Shown piece by piece: positions 47,139 to 56,864 of a DNA stretch of 64,000 nt. The stretch comes from Ktedonosporobacter rubrisoli. GTDB lineage: Bacteria; Chloroflexota; Ktedonobacteria; Ktedonobacterales; Ktedonobacteraceae. Location of the stretch: assembly GCF_004208415.1 (NCBI RefSeq), contig NZ_CP035758.1, positions 10,726,001 to 10,790,000 on the forward strand. Direction: 5' to 3'. The translations under genes were made by a program, and so were the position numbers. Each line of letters starts with the position of its first letter. Position 1 is the stretch's first letter. Below the pieces are notes generated by a model. It was not told where the DNA came from and did no database searches. It saw nothing but the letters and a program-made list of their open reading frames with translations.

Positions 47139-49430
47139 TCAGACTTGCCAGACTTGAACCTCGATGTCACTGCTTCCCTCTGCAACGAAGGCACTGAGAG
47201 CAAGTAGTTTCCCGTCAGGTGACCATGCAGGCGAAGCAAATGCCAGGCTATTTAATTGTACAAGCTCTTTTCCAGTATTTGCATCCCAGATATAGCCCTT
47301 GTCCCTGCCATCAGGATCGGTAGCACTCCGCCTTACAGAAGCAATATTATGAGAGTGTGGATGCCAGGCAACCTCATCAATTTCTCCTTGAATATACACA
47401 TTACGACGCCTGGTTACTACCTTACCCGTCCTCACATCCACTATGTATATAGACAAATCGTTCATCACGCAGGCAAGCAATTGGCTATCAGTAGACCAGC
47501 GCATATCAACCATAACAGAGTCCTGGGGTACGCTTTTCAAGATATTAAGCTCATTTCCACTGTGGGCATCCCAAATATGCAGCAGGCCATCGACTGAATG
47601 GGCGTATGGATTGGTTGGAACGTAAGAGGCAATAGACATGCCATCGGGTGACCAGCTCAGATGCACATCTACCTCAGGCAGGCTCTGATCTTTTTTATGC
47701 TGATCCCAGTGTTTTGTATAGCGACATATCAGCTGCCCATTGCTACTGTCCCAAATATGAATTACCCCGTATCCACTCCAGGAAGCCACACGCTTACTAT
47801 CAGGCGCCCAGGCAATCTTATTATCCGAGTCAAGAAAGGCTGCTATGCCTAGATCGCTATCCTGCCCTAGAAATTGGGAGATATCCTGCCCTGTACCGGC
47901 ATGCCAAACGCGAAATCCCTCAGCGTCGTTTGTTGAGGCGATCATGCTCCCATCGGGAGACCAGGCTAGATGTACGGGTGAAGCCCCGCCATTTTGTTTC
48001 TGTTGTGCATACCATCGATAGATATATGTTTCATTATTATGTATGACATCTATTACGCGAATGACAGGATTCTGCTGATCAGTCGTATCTATCGTCGCAA
48101 GTAAGAACGTATTGCCTACCCAAACGCATTCACTTGATGCATTTGCGTCGGCGCTGGCATCATCAAGTTTATATGAAGATTGAGCGATTCGCTTCCCTGT
48201 GCTCACCTCCCAAACCTGTGTCCCATGAGCGGCTACTCCGCCGGTTGCGAGCATCTTTCCGTCAGATGACCAGCTAAGGTAGCTAATATTGCCCATTCCT
48301 TGAAAGGTCGCAAGCAATTTTCCTCCTGCTGAAGTGGCAGAGCGCTTGACGGGCTGCGGAGTGCTGGGAGGATTGATAGAGTTTGCCACAACCATTCCTC
48401 CGCCTATTACCGCCGCCAATGCAATCCCGCTAGCGCATATCGCGGTAATCACTGCCCGCCTGGATATTTGTGATGGCCTGGTCGACGACGGAGGCGTCGA
48501 AACCACGTGAGAGCCTGCTGAAGAGGGAAAAGGAACAGGAGGGAGTCGGCCGTTGTCGATAGAATGAGGCGAAGATGCCACGGGGAACGACCCGACAAAC
48601 GCTTTAGCCTCAGTCCCAACACTTGCGCTTGCATGAATGAGCGCTGCAGCAAATGCCTGGACACTGGCAAAACGCGCAGCTGGCTCTTTTGCAAGTGCGG
48701 TCATAATAACCTGCTCAACGCGTGGAGGTATTTCTGGAGCTTTCGCGCGCAATGTAGGAGGAAGCAGCATCTGATGCCCGCTAATTATCTGCGAATCGGA
48801 ACCCTGAAAGGGAGGCTGACCGCTGAGCCACTCATAGATCATGAGAGCAAGGGAATACTGATCGCTAGCAGGCAACAGCTGGCCTCGAAAGCGCTCAGGA
48901 GCCAGATAAGCAAGAGCCTTCCTGGGAGGATACTCGCTCTTTGGGGCCAAAGCAAGGACCAGATCCACTATGCCGGTATCATTCAGGACGAGCGTGCCCT
49001 CCTTGCTCAGAAGCACTTTTTCTGGCCTGATATCTCCATGTGCTAGTCGAGAACTATGCAGATAGTGCAGAGCATCTGCCAACTGCTTGACGTAACTGAG
49101 AACTTGCTCCAACCTTATTCGCGTCCCATACGGATGCACGCGGCGTAAGCTACCACTGGGAAAGTACTCCTGAAGTAAGTAAGGCCGGTCCCCGTGAACG
49201 GAGAAACCAGATAAGCGTATGAGATGCCTATGTGTGAGCGCGGCAATTGTATGGGCTTTGTGCTGGAAAAGCTCTCTCTGCTCTGTAGTAAGTTGCAAGG
49301 AGAGCACTTTGACCACCACAGTTGTATTAAGGCGCTCGCTCTTTCCCAGATACGTCTCAACAATTCCCCCCTGGCTCAGACAAGTTGTCAGCTGAAAATG
49401 ATCGATCTGCTGACCTATCAAATTACTCAT
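47139..49430 (-). CDS. Membrane Ser/Thr protein kinase with WD40-like repeats
   Basis: 763 residues. The kinase domain (1-270) has the Gly-rich loop LSQGGIVETYLG, the ATP-anchoring Lys41 in VVVKVL, the catalytic loop HGDIRPEKVLL (Asp133) and a DTG (151-153) in place of DFG. A Pro/Ser-rich linker leads to one membrane helix (about 326-349), followed by a C-terminal beta-propeller of WD40-like repeats (YLSWSSDGKMLATGGVAAHG, HLAWSPDGSMIAS and similar), probably outside the cell. This is a Ktedonobacteria/Actinobacteria-style sensor kinase. It is convergent with the lanthipeptide operon; a regulatory link is possible but only positional. An AAGGA site precedes the start. Confidence 0.87.
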   Translation of the reverse strand: MSNLIGQQIDHFQLTTCLSQGGIVETYLGKSERLNTTVVVKVLSLQLTTEQRELFQHKAHTIAALTHRHLIRLSGFSVHGDRPYLLQEYFPSGSLRRVHPYGTRIRLEQVLSYVKQLADALHYLHSSRLAHGDIRPEKVLLSKEGTLVLNDTGIVDLVLALAPKSEYPPRKALAYLAPERFRGQLLPASDQYSLALMIYEWLSGQPPFQGSDSQIISGHQMLLPPTLRAKAPEIPPRVEQVIMTALAKEPAARFASVQAFAAALIHASASVGTEAKAFVGSFPVASSPHSIDNGRLPPVPFPSSAGSHVVSTPPSSTRPSQISRRAVITAICASGIALAAVIGGGMVVANSINPPSTPQPVKRSATSAGGKLLATFQGMGNISYLSWSSDGKMLATGGVAAHGTQVWEVSTGKRIAQSSYKLDDASADANASSECVWVGNTFLLATIDTTDQQNPVIRVIDVIHNNETYIYRWYAQQKQNGGASPVHLAWSPDGSMIASTNDAEGFRVWHAGTGQDISQFLGQDSDLGIAAFLDSDNKIAWAPDSKRVASWSGYGVIHIWDSSNGQLICRYTKHWDQHKKDQSLPEVDVHLSWSPDGMSIASYVPTNPYAHSVDGLLHIWDAHSGNELNILKSVPQDSVMVDMRWSTDSQLLACVMNDLSIYIVDVRTGKVVTRRRNVYIQGEIDEVAWHPHSHNIASVRRSATDPDGRDKGYIWDANTGKELVQLNSLAFASPAWSPDGKLLALSAFVAEGSSDIEVQVWQV

Positions 49431-49872
49431 CCATTTAATCCTTCTTAACTCAGCTATGCCTGTGGCAAGCCTTCGTGACGCAGCCGCCCAATCCCTTGTG
49501 ATAGCCAGAGCCTGTGACTATCACGAAGAGACCATCATTTATAGGAGAAAGTATTTCTTTGACCAGGCAAAATATTATTCACTAGAGTTTAAAAATCCAG
49601 GCCCTTGCGAGACAATACGTCCTTTTTGAAATTAAGAGATGCTAAAGCCAATCAGCCTCTCTCTTTAAGAGTATCAAAAGAGATGTTCCATCTAATGGAA
49701 CATCTCACATGAGCTTGCTCTTACCAGGTCTGGATTCTTTAAGTGTTTTCATCCTTTGCTAAAATCCTTCCCTGGCACTTTTAGAGGAAGGAGTGGCTGG
49801 AGCGAACGGAACAGGACAAGGCCTTTGTTGGTTTTCTCCCTGTAAACAAGAGTGCTGTTAGCTAGTGTTTGC
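49431..49872. other. Intergenic region between kinase and SDR genes
   Basis: 442 bp with no gene recognised; it holds the hairpin at 49680-49706. The kinase promoter must lie at its left side. Confidence 0.5.
49680..49706 (-). terminator. Intrinsic terminator-like hairpin
   Basis: A perfect 12-bp stem (GAGATGTTCCAT/ATGGAACATCTC) with a 3-base loop, followed on the minus strand by TTTT. It would end leftward transcripts from the SDR gene, about 170 bp after its stop. Confidence 0.65.
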
Positions 49873-50739
49873 TTAAGCTCTCCTTTCCTGGGTGATCTGT
49901 GCAAATCCCTTCCGCCAACTGGGGTAGAGAGGATGCCAATGAAGAATCTGGCGCGCCTTAGCATTCGTTGCGCCACGTGCGGCACGTGGCCGCCCAGTAG
50001 TGATAGGTGGAGGAGGTGCTCCAAGACTGGTTGCATACACCGGGAGCCACGTGGTGCCTGGCGTGGGGTTGTCATCCACCACGTTAACAATTCCTTGCGG
50101 CCAATCGAGCGCGAGCAGTGCGGCACGAGCTGCGTCTTCTACATGGAGAAAAGAAGTAATTCCTTCATCGGCGGGCAGTTGCCTGAGGCGAACTTGTTCA
50201 GCGATGAAACCATCCGGGGCATACCAGGTTCCCGGTCCGTACAGTACTCCATAGCGGAGCACTACCCAGCGTTCTATCTCAGCTACCGCACGTTCTAGTG
50301 CTTGTACTCCCTTGATCGTGCTACGCCTTGGCTCCGGGGCTTCCAGATCCAGAGGAACTGTCTCATCCGCAGGGCTATTCCCCGGAGCGTAGATCCAGGA
50401 AATGCTTTGAGCGATGAAGCGGCGCACCCCGGCCTTATGGGCTGCATCCACCAGATTGCGCGTTCCTTCTCGGCGCATATATGCATTGGCTTTTGAATTT
50501 CTGGCGCTCAGATCTGTGAGCTGCTGGATGATCACATCTGGGCGTGCCTTGCTCACTAGCGCTGTGAGCTGTTCACGATCAAATACATTTACGACACAGG
50601 GAGTAGCACCGAGCTGCTCTAGCAACTTGCTTTTGTCAGCAGTTCGTGTCGTACCAGTTACCTCATGATTGGCGGCAACTAACAGAGGAATGAGTCGTTG
50701 CCCGATAATTCCTGTACCGCCTGCAACCAGAATCTTCAT
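49873..50739 (-). CDS. NAD(P)-dependent epimerase/dehydratase-family SDR
   Basis: A 288-residue extended/atypical short-chain dehydrogenase. The nucleotide-binding motif KILVAGGTGIIGQRLIPLLV opens the protein at 50739 behind an AAGGTGAAG site; an in-frame ATG six codons earlier is less likely. Later elements are VIIQQLTDLSARNSK, RRFIAQSISWIYAPG, VVLRYGVLYGPGTWYAP and FLHVEDAARAALLAL. A classical YxxxK catalytic pair is not obvious (STIKG where it would be), as in NmrA-like or atypical SDRs, so redox activity is uncertain. It ends 26 bp after the MFS gene begins its 3' region; the two read in the same direction. Confidence 0.82.
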   Translation of the reverse strand: MKILVAGGTGIIGQRLIPLLVAANHEVTGTTRTADKSKLLEQLGATPCVVNVFDREQLTALVSKARPDVIIQQLTDLSARNSKANAYMRREGTRNLVDAAHKAGVRRFIAQSISWIYAPGNSPADETVPLDLEAPEPRRSTIKGVQALERAVAEIERWVVLRYGVLYGPGTWYAPDGFIAEQVRLRQLPADEGITSFLHVEDAARAALLALDWPQGIVNVVDDNPTPGTTWLPVYATSLGAPPPPITTGRPRAARGATNAKARQILHWHPLYPSWRKGFAQITQERRA

Positions 50740-50765
50740 AGTGTCTTCACCTTTCATCTCTTGTT

Positions 50766-52040
50766 CTATGCTTCCCCGCAGGGAACCTCATCCTCGTTTG
50801 GCCGCGATCTGTTCTCAGCAGAAAACTGCTGAGTGTTTGAGGATGAGCGGAGCCGCAAGGCAGTACGGTCAGGTAAGATAAGGCTGAGCAAACATCCTGT
50901 TATTCCAATGCCGCAGCATCCAATGAGCAACCCTGCGAATGTACTCTGACCTAGTAGAATTCCTCCAATTGCCGAGCCAAGTGCGATCCCAAGATAGAGT
51001 GCACTGTTATTCCAGGCCAGGAGCAGTGCCCGTCGATTAGGAAATGCCTGGACGAGGCGCGCTTGCTGTGCTGGAAGGAAGAGCTGGGCTAAAAGAGGAG
51101 CAATAGTGAATCCTATAAAGATCAGCAAAGGATGGTTGAGCACAAGGCTCAGCAGTAAAAAACAGCCGGCCAAGCCACCCAGGCTGATCGTGGATATCAC
51201 GCGCGTACCAAATCGATCAGAAAGGTACCCTCCCAGCAGGCTGCCGGCTACAATGCCTGCACCATACCAGATCAGCAGTGTTGCAACCTGAGAGGGAGAA
51301 AAATGGGCTGCTGTGCGCAATCCGGCCCCAAGGTAGGTATAGACTCCGTAGAGTGCAGCGCTCCATATTGCTGTTGGTCCTACAGTCCGCAAAATGATCC
51401 ACGCCTGAAGTGAAGGTAGTTGATCAGCCTTGTGGGCTGTAGGAGAAGGGCTTCTGCCAGGCCAGGTCCCTCGATTTACCAGAGCCAGGATGAGGCTTGC
51501 CACTGCCAGCCCTAGAAAAATGGTTTGCCACCCAAGCGCTTGTGCCATAATGGCTCCAAAGGGTGCGCCGACCGCAATGGCGATGAGCAATCCTGATCCC
51601 ACCACACCCAGACGGCTCCCCCGTCGCTGTGGTGGGGCAGCATCGCTGACCAGGGCATAGATTGAAGGAGTGATTGCAGCGGCAGCGCTGCCCGCTAGCA
51701 AACGACTGCCAAGTAGCCAGGGAAAGCTGGAGGCCAGACCAGTCAAGCCATTGGCTACTGCAAAGCTGAGTAGCCCGGCAACGAGCAGAGATCGGCGCCC
51801 AAGCCGATCAGCGAGCAGCCCACAAAATGGTGCGGCTAGCATGTACATGATTGAAAAGGCTGTTACCATCCAACCTGCGGTACTTGTGGAGATCTGATAT
51901 CTCCCGGCAACCAGAGGAAGCAGTGGTGAGACAACAAAAAGATCTGTTCCAATTACAAAAAGCGTGAGCCAGCCAATGAGCAGTTGCCCTTGACGGAACC
52001 AGAGCGACCGATGGCGCTGCGCGAACAAGCGAAAAGCCAT
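50766..52040 (-). CDS. MFS drug-efflux-type transporter
   Basis: A 424-residue 12-helix major facilitator. Helix 1 FVIGTDLFVVSPLLPLVAGR and the cytoplasmic motif A-type loop LLADRLGRRSLLVAGLLSFA, with a repeat in GGYLSDRFGTRVISTISLGG, place it among DHA1-like drug or sugar exporters. The start at 52040 (MAFRLFAQR) sits behind GAAAGGGG; an upstream in-frame ATG at 52130 would overlap the divergent promoter. The adjacent divergent MocR-type regulator probably controls it. The substrate is unknown. The SDR gene follows closely downstream. Confidence 0.87.
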   Translation of the reverse strand: MAFRLFAQRHRSLWFRQGQLLIGWLTLFVIGTDLFVVSPLLPLVAGRYQISTSTAGWMVTAFSIMYMLAAPFCGLLADRLGRRSLLVAGLLSFAVANGLTGLASSFPWLLGSRLLAGSAAAAITPSIYALVSDAAPPQRRGSRLGVVGSGLLIAIAVGAPFGAIMAQALGWQTIFLGLAVASLILALVNRGTWPGRSPSPTAHKADQLPSLQAWIILRTVGPTAIWSAALYGVYTYLGAGLRTAAHFSPSQVATLLIWYGAGIVAGSLLGGYLSDRFGTRVISTISLGGLAGCFLLLSLVLNHPLLIFIGFTIAPLLAQLFLPAQQARLVQAFPNRRALLLAWNNSALYLGIALGSAIGGILLGQSTFAGLLIGCCGIGITGCLLSLILPDRTALRLRSSSNTQQFSAENRSRPNEDEVPCGEA

Positions 52041-52189
52041 AGCTGACAATGCCCCTTTCTCGAAAAGAGAAGATATATCTACCAACTGCAGGCCAGTATA
52101 CTGTATCACCGGGCTAGCCAAAAGCCCCAATTTTGAATATATTCAGGGTACCACTTTGGCAAGTTACTGGAAAGAAGAGGACATCGATC

Positions 52190-53713
52190 ATGAAAAAGCG
52201 TCAGACATGGCAGAAGGTGGAACTGCCCGCTCTTGAACCAACAGGATCGACTCCGCTCTACCGCCAACTTTATGAGCGGCTGCGCACGGCTATCATTACA
52301 GGGCAACTCCCAGCAGGAACTCCGCTGCCTTCGACACGAGCTCTATCAAGCGAGTTAGGAGTTGCACGCAAGACAGTGATCCATGCCTACGAGGACCTGA
52401 GCGCAGAAGGATATATCGTTGGCCAGATTGGGAGCGCAACACGTGTAGCCTCTTTGCTTCCCGATGACGTCTCCTTTGCTCCGGGAGAGCGATTAGACGT
52501 ACCACGCTCTTTGCCTTCTACTGCTGCTCCGGCAACGATCAGCCAGCGTGGATTTCTACTCACTCAGGCACGCTCTCTCTCGTATATATCACAGTTCCCG
52601 CCTGAAAGGGGACTGCGTGCTTTTCGGGTAGGTATGCCTGCGCTGGATCTATTTCCTCATGTACTCTGGGGACGCCTGCTTGCCCGTCGTGGGCATCGTT
52701 CTCTGCCATCCTTGCTTTCTTATCAAGAGGCTGCAGGGTATCGACCGTTACGTGATGCGATCGCTCATCATCTGAGCGTGGCACGAGGCGTGCGCTGCAC
52801 GCCAGAACAAGTGGTGATTGTTGCAGGCGCGCAAGCTGGAATGGACCTGGTGTTGCGTGTCCTACTCGACGCGGGGGAGCCAGCCTGGACGGAAAATCCA
52901 GGGTATTTCGGGGCGCACGGGGCTTTGGTAGCAGCAGGAGCCCGTCTGGTGCCTGTTTCTGTCGATCAAGAAGGTATTGACGTGAATATGGGAATGAAGC
53001 TAGCTCCCCAGGCTCGCCTGGCAGTTGTCACGCCTTCCCATCAATTTCCTCTGGGCGTGACCATGAGCTTGAAACGGCGGCTCGCATTGCTCAAATGGGC
53101 CAGGCAGAACGGAGCCTGGATTCTCGAAGATGATTATGATAGTGAGTATCGCTATACGGGGCATCCCCTGGAAGCCTTGCAAGGATTAGATAGGCACGAA
53201 CGGGTTATCTATCTTGGCTCCTTCAGTAAAGTCCTCTTTCCCGGCTTGCGACTGGGCTACCTGGTGATTCCCACGTCGTTGATCGAGATCTTCACAGCCG
53301 TGCGCCGATTGATCGATACGCATGTTCCAGTTCTTGAACAAATGGTGGTGGCAGATTTCATGATAGAGGGACATTTTCAACGACATCTCCGACGGATGCG
53401 TGAATGCTATGCTGCACGGCGCGCTGCTCTCATCACAGATGCTCACCACATCCTGGCAGGCCTGCTCGATTTGCAGATATCAGAAGCCGGGTTACATCTG
53501 GCAGGATGGCTTCCAGCAGGAAGTGATGATCAACAAGGAGCAGAACTGGCCGCAGTTCATGGTGTAGAGGTGGTTCCATTTTCACAACTGTGCCTCGTTC
53601 CATACTCCCATCCCGGCCTACTTCTAGGATTTGCTGCAGTGAACGAGGATGCTATTTGCCAAGGGATACGCCAGTTGGCTCGTGCCTTAGAAGCTCTCAA
53701 AAAGAGGGAATGA
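52190..53713 (+). CDS. MocR/PdxR-type GntR regulator with aminotransferase domain
   Basis: 507 residues. N-terminal GntR winged helix: STPLYRQLYERLRTAIITGQ with LPAGTPLPSTRALSSELGVA and RKTVIHAYEDLSAEGYI. A class I aminotransferase-like domain follows with WTENPGYFGAHGALVAAGA, ILEDDYDSEYRYTGHPLEAL and the PLP-binding Lys in YLGSFSKVLFPGLRLGYL. MocR proteins use PLP or PLP-amino acid adducts as effectors. The start at 52190 follows AGAGGAC, 149 bp from the divergent MFS gene, which is its likely target. The lysine is retained, so PLP binding is expected. Confidence 0.9.
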   Translation: MKKRQTWQKVELPALEPTGSTPLYRQLYERLRTAIITGQLPAGTPLPSTRALSSELGVARKTVIHAYEDLSAEGYIVGQIGSATRVASLLPDDVSFAPGERLDVPRSLPSTAAPATISQRGFLLTQARSLSYISQFPPERGLRAFRVGMPALDLFPHVLWGRLLARRGHRSLPSLLSYQEAAGYRPLRDAIAHHLSVARGVRCTPEQVVIVAGAQAGMDLVLRVLLDAGEPAWTENPGYFGAHGALVAAGARLVPVSVDQEGIDVNMGMKLAPQARLAVVTPSHQFPLGVTMSLKRRLALLKWARQNGAWILEDDYDSEYRYTGHPLEALQGLDRHERVIYLGSFSKVLFPGLRLGYLVIPTSLIEIFTAVRRLIDTHVPVLEQMVVADFMIEGHFQRHLRRMRECYAARRAALITDAHHILAGLLDLQISEAGLHLAGWLPAGSDDQQGAELAAVHGVEVVPFSQLCLVPYSHPGLLLGFAAVNEDAICQGIRQLARALEALKKRE

Positions 53714-54163
53714 GGAGATCCGGTCTGCTTCTCTCTTGGAGGTGGCAGCTTGTGGTTCAGTCCTAGAGATGGGGCTGAGGATCTTGCCGTTCCGCGTGGT
53801 GCGCACCTGCTCAAAGTCTGTGGTGACTAGATCTGCGGGAGAAGGAAATCGATTGCGCAAGGCCAGGGAAATAAGCTACTTGAGATTGTGAGCTAGGTTA
53901 AACGATGATAGAAGCTGAAATATGTAAATTACGTATATTCTGTTCCTAGATAATAGAAATATTTTAAGCAAAATATCCGGCATTGCCATAATATTCTGTC
54001 TGATTCTTGAGGTATACTTATTTATGAATATCTACGTTATCTAGAGCGTAAATGGATAAATGTAACAAAGGAGATGAAACGCCATTTTCCTTAAAAATCG
54101 CTGCGTTCTCCAAGAGAGCAGGCAGCTACTAGCTATAATCGCTACGAAAATAGAAGGAGATAT
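53714..54163. other. Intergenic region
   Basis: 450 bp, AT-rich near 53930-54060. No gene recognised. The GGAGATGAAACG context near 54070 looks like a ribosome binding site but opens no useful frame. Confidence 0.45.
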
Positions 54164-55105
54164 ATGAACACCTTAAAACCATTTCGCTTCGCTGTCAGTG
54201 CGGGAAAGGCAACATCACAGGAAGAGTGGGCCGCCAAAGCAAGGAGGATAGAGCAATTGGGCTACTCAACTATGGTCATTCCTGATCATCTTTTGAGGAT
54301 ATTTGCTCCCTTCTCTGCGCTGCTCGCTGCGGCTCAAGCCACACATACCCTGCGGATTGGAAGTTATGTATTCAACAATGACTTTCGACATCCTGTGCTG
54401 CTCGCCAAAGAGGTTGCTACCCTCGATTTTCTCTCAGGTGGGCGGTTCGAATTGGGGCTAGGGGCTGGCTATGCTCGGTCGGAATATGAGCAGTCTGGTC
54501 TCACGTATGATCCTGCCTCTGTTCGCATACGCCGCCTGGGAGAGGCTATTGAGGTGGTCAAAAGGGTCTTGGCAGAGGAATCTGCAAGCTTCTCTGGAGA
54601 ATTCTATACCATCAATCAGCTGAATGGGTTCCCAAAGCCCATCCAACGACCGCATCCCCCGCTTCTGATCGGGGGCGCCGGCAAGCGCATCTTGTCGCTT
54701 GCCGCTAGAAAAGCGAACATCGTAGGAATTATTCCTAAAGCCCTGTCTGATGGCAGTGGATTGGATTTCACTGATAGCACGCAAGCTGCAACAATGCAGA
54801 AGATCGAGTGGATTCGTCAGGCCGCAGAGAACAGATTTGACGATCTAGAGCTCAATATTCTTGCATTTCAGGTTACTGTCACCGACGATTACTCCCAAGT
54901 GGTTCAGCAGATGTCTAAGAGATTTAGCGTAAAAGAGGAAGAGGTTTCAGATATCCCACATTGCCTTATTGGAACAGTCGATCAAATCAGCGAAGCATTA
55001 CAGAAAAGGCGCGAAAAATATGGTATTTCATATATAACTGTGTTCGATTTCGAGAACACAGTAGAGGCGCTTGCCCCTGTTGTCGCTCGTCTTGCTGGCA
55101 AATAA
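54164..55105 (+). CDS. LLM-class (luciferase-like) F420-dependent oxidoreductase
   Basis: A 313-residue TIM barrel of the bacterial luciferase/F420 family, similar in layout to the TIGR03621 group. Motifs are FRFAVSAGKATSQEEWAAKA, RRIEQLGYSTMVIPDHL, LRIGSYVFNNDFRHPVLLAK, EVATLDFLSGGRFELGLGAG and RPHPPLLIGGAGKRILSLAA. It transfers hydride between reduced F420 (or FMN) and an unknown organic substrate. An AGAAGGAGA site precedes the ATG. It appears to be a single-gene unit. Confidence 0.87.
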   Translation: MNTLKPFRFAVSAGKATSQEEWAAKARRIEQLGYSTMVIPDHLLRIFAPFSALLAAAQATHTLRIGSYVFNNDFRHPVLLAKEVATLDFLSGGRFELGLGAGYARSEYEQSGLTYDPASVRIRRLGEAIEVVKRVLAEESASFSGEFYTINQLNGFPKPIQRPHPPLLIGGAGKRILSLAARKANIVGIIPKALSDGSGLDFTDSTQAATMQKIEWIRQAAENRFDDLELNILAFQVTVTDDYSQVVQQMSKRFSVKEEEVSDIPHCLIGTVDQISEALQKRREKYGISYITVFDFENTVEALAPVVARLAGK

Positions 55106-55668
55106 GGTGGGAAGTCAAAAAGCCAATCACTCATGACCCGCTTACGAGAAGCTGGCTACTGATATGCTATCACTCCTCTGGTCGGTGTATCTTGAAGCGC
55201 TATCGCCGCAGACTAGAGGCCAGAAAATTCTTGATAGTGACAGGGTTGTGACCGCTAGTAATCTTCCGTGAGGGTCGATGAACTGGCAAGATTTGCAAGG
55301 GAGAGCAGACTATATAGTAGGAGGTGTTGTTTAACGTTCAAGCGCTATGCGCCTTCACATAGTACTGGTCTGTTACCTTGTTCGTAGCAGCAAATACCTG
55401 TATATTCGTCATGTAGTGGTACAGTTGAAAGGGCGTGTGGGGGATAGCTATACAGGTGATGTTACCTGCTTTCTCTGGCTATTTGCAGTTAGTTGCTAAT
55501 CGGAAACAAGCATCTTGCCCCATCCATGGGGATGGGGCAACCGTGTATAGCACCGATCCGCGCCCGAAGTTTGCTGTTGTGGTCCTACTCTTCACGAGAG
55601 GCGATATGATTGCAACAGCTGCAGAGGAAAATATGTTGGTGGGAGAAGTAGCACGGGGAGGTAAGGAT
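55106..55668. other. Intergenic region upstream of the glycosidase-like gene
   Basis: An in-frame extension of the glycosidase reaches back to 55435, but its composition is not protein-like and it lacks a ribosome binding site. No other gene was seen. Confidence 0.45.
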
Positions 55669-56583
55669 ATGGCGTTACCAGGGCAAAAATTTATCAATGG
55701 CATCTCTAATTTCGTATTCGGTACGAATATGCCTCCTGATTATGTGGCGCACACTGTACGCAATACACCTGAGATACAGGCGCGAATCAAGGCTGGTAGC
55801 TTTACCCTCATGCGCGTAGCGTTTGACTCGACAGACAGCGATGCCATGATCGAATCAAAAATCGGTGCCTGTAACGCCTGCGGCACGGCTATGCTAGCCA
55901 TTCTTACGCGATCAAGCTCTAGCTTTAATCAGCATCTTGTACAGTACCTGGGGAGCAGGTGTAACCTCTATGAATTTACGAATGAATCAGATTTGAACGG
56001 GTGGGACGTCAATACTTACATTGACAAATGGAACGCGGAAATACCCAATTTACGCCGTATTAATCCCACTGCCGCCTTTATTGGCCCGGCTTTAGGCGTG
56101 GTCGCTCACTTTGATTCCTATCTCAAACCATTTTTGCAGGCTTGTAAGTCGTCTGGAGTGATACCCGATGCTGTGTCATTCCATAGTTACCCTTGCACCA
56201 ACACGCCCGACGCTAGTGAATGTGCTCCCCGGGCCGTCAACATTGGGAAAAATGATGTTGTCGCGTGCCGCAACATTGTGCAAGCGGTGTTTGAGCGTTC
56301 CATCCCTATCGGGGTCACAGAGTGGAATATTGACGCCAATAATCCGCCTAAGTCATACACTCAGGATGCTTCATTCAATTACACCTGGACGAAAAATGCC
56401 CTCAAGGCCATGATTGAGAGTGGTTGTGAAATCGCCTGCCAGTTTGACGCCGCTAGCGGTGCCGGCTATGGTTTGCTTGATCTTGTCTCTACCACATCGC
56501 CTTATCCTGTCCAGGTGCAATATCAGCCGATGGTTGATGCAATTAAGTCCTATTTGAATGGAGGAGGAACATCCTCCTTGTAG
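55669..56583 (+). CDS. Clan-A glycoside hydrolase-like protein
   Basis: A 304-residue TIM-barrel protein. A putative acid/base Glu lies in LYEFTNESDLNGWDVNTY and a putative nucleophile in IPIGVTEWNIDANNPP, spaced as in clan A glycosidases (GH5/GH39-like). GISNFVFGTNMPPDY at the N-terminus resembles the first strand of such barrels. The start at 55669 is chosen for its GGAGGTAAGG site; an upstream in-frame start at 55435 has none. There is no signal peptide, which is unusual for a polysaccharide hydrolase and may mean the true N-terminus differs. The family number and substrate are not certain. Confidence 0.65.
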   Translation: MALPGQKFINGISNFVFGTNMPPDYVAHTVRNTPEIQARIKAGSFTLMRVAFDSTDSDAMIESKIGACNACGTAMLAILTRSSSSFNQHLVQYLGSRCNLYEFTNESDLNGWDVNTYIDKWNAEIPNLRRINPTAAFIGPALGVVAHFDSYLKPFLQACKSSGVIPDAVSFHSYPCTNTPDASECAPRAVNIGKNDVVACRNIVQAVFERSIPIGVTEWNIDANNPPKSYTQDASFNYTWTKNALKAMIESGCEIACQFDAASGAGYGLLDLVSTTSPYPVQVQYQPMVDAIKSYLNGGGTSSL

Positions 56584-56864
56584 GCCCGGCTGGTCCGATT
56601 TTTGTATAACCGGGAGATGAGGTTACTGGCGTTTTGAGCGGGCTTATGTTAACGGCAATCTCATCCATGGGCGCAGCAATAATCTGAAAATCTGTTGCCA
56701 AGCCCGATAGGTTCGCATGAGCTATGGGCGGGATTTTTGCTCGGGAAACGAGTGAGTAAACCGAGCATTTGCCCGCAAGGCGTCGTGCACCTGTATAGCT
56801 TGCTCTGGCTGTAATGATTCCTGAGATTTTGCAATCTTCCTTATATGCCCTGGATGGGATAATC

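Noticed and set aside
55435..55668. An upstream extension of the glycosidase-like gene
   Set aside because: Non-conserved-looking composition and no ribosome binding site, while 55669 has GGAGGTAAGG at the right distance.
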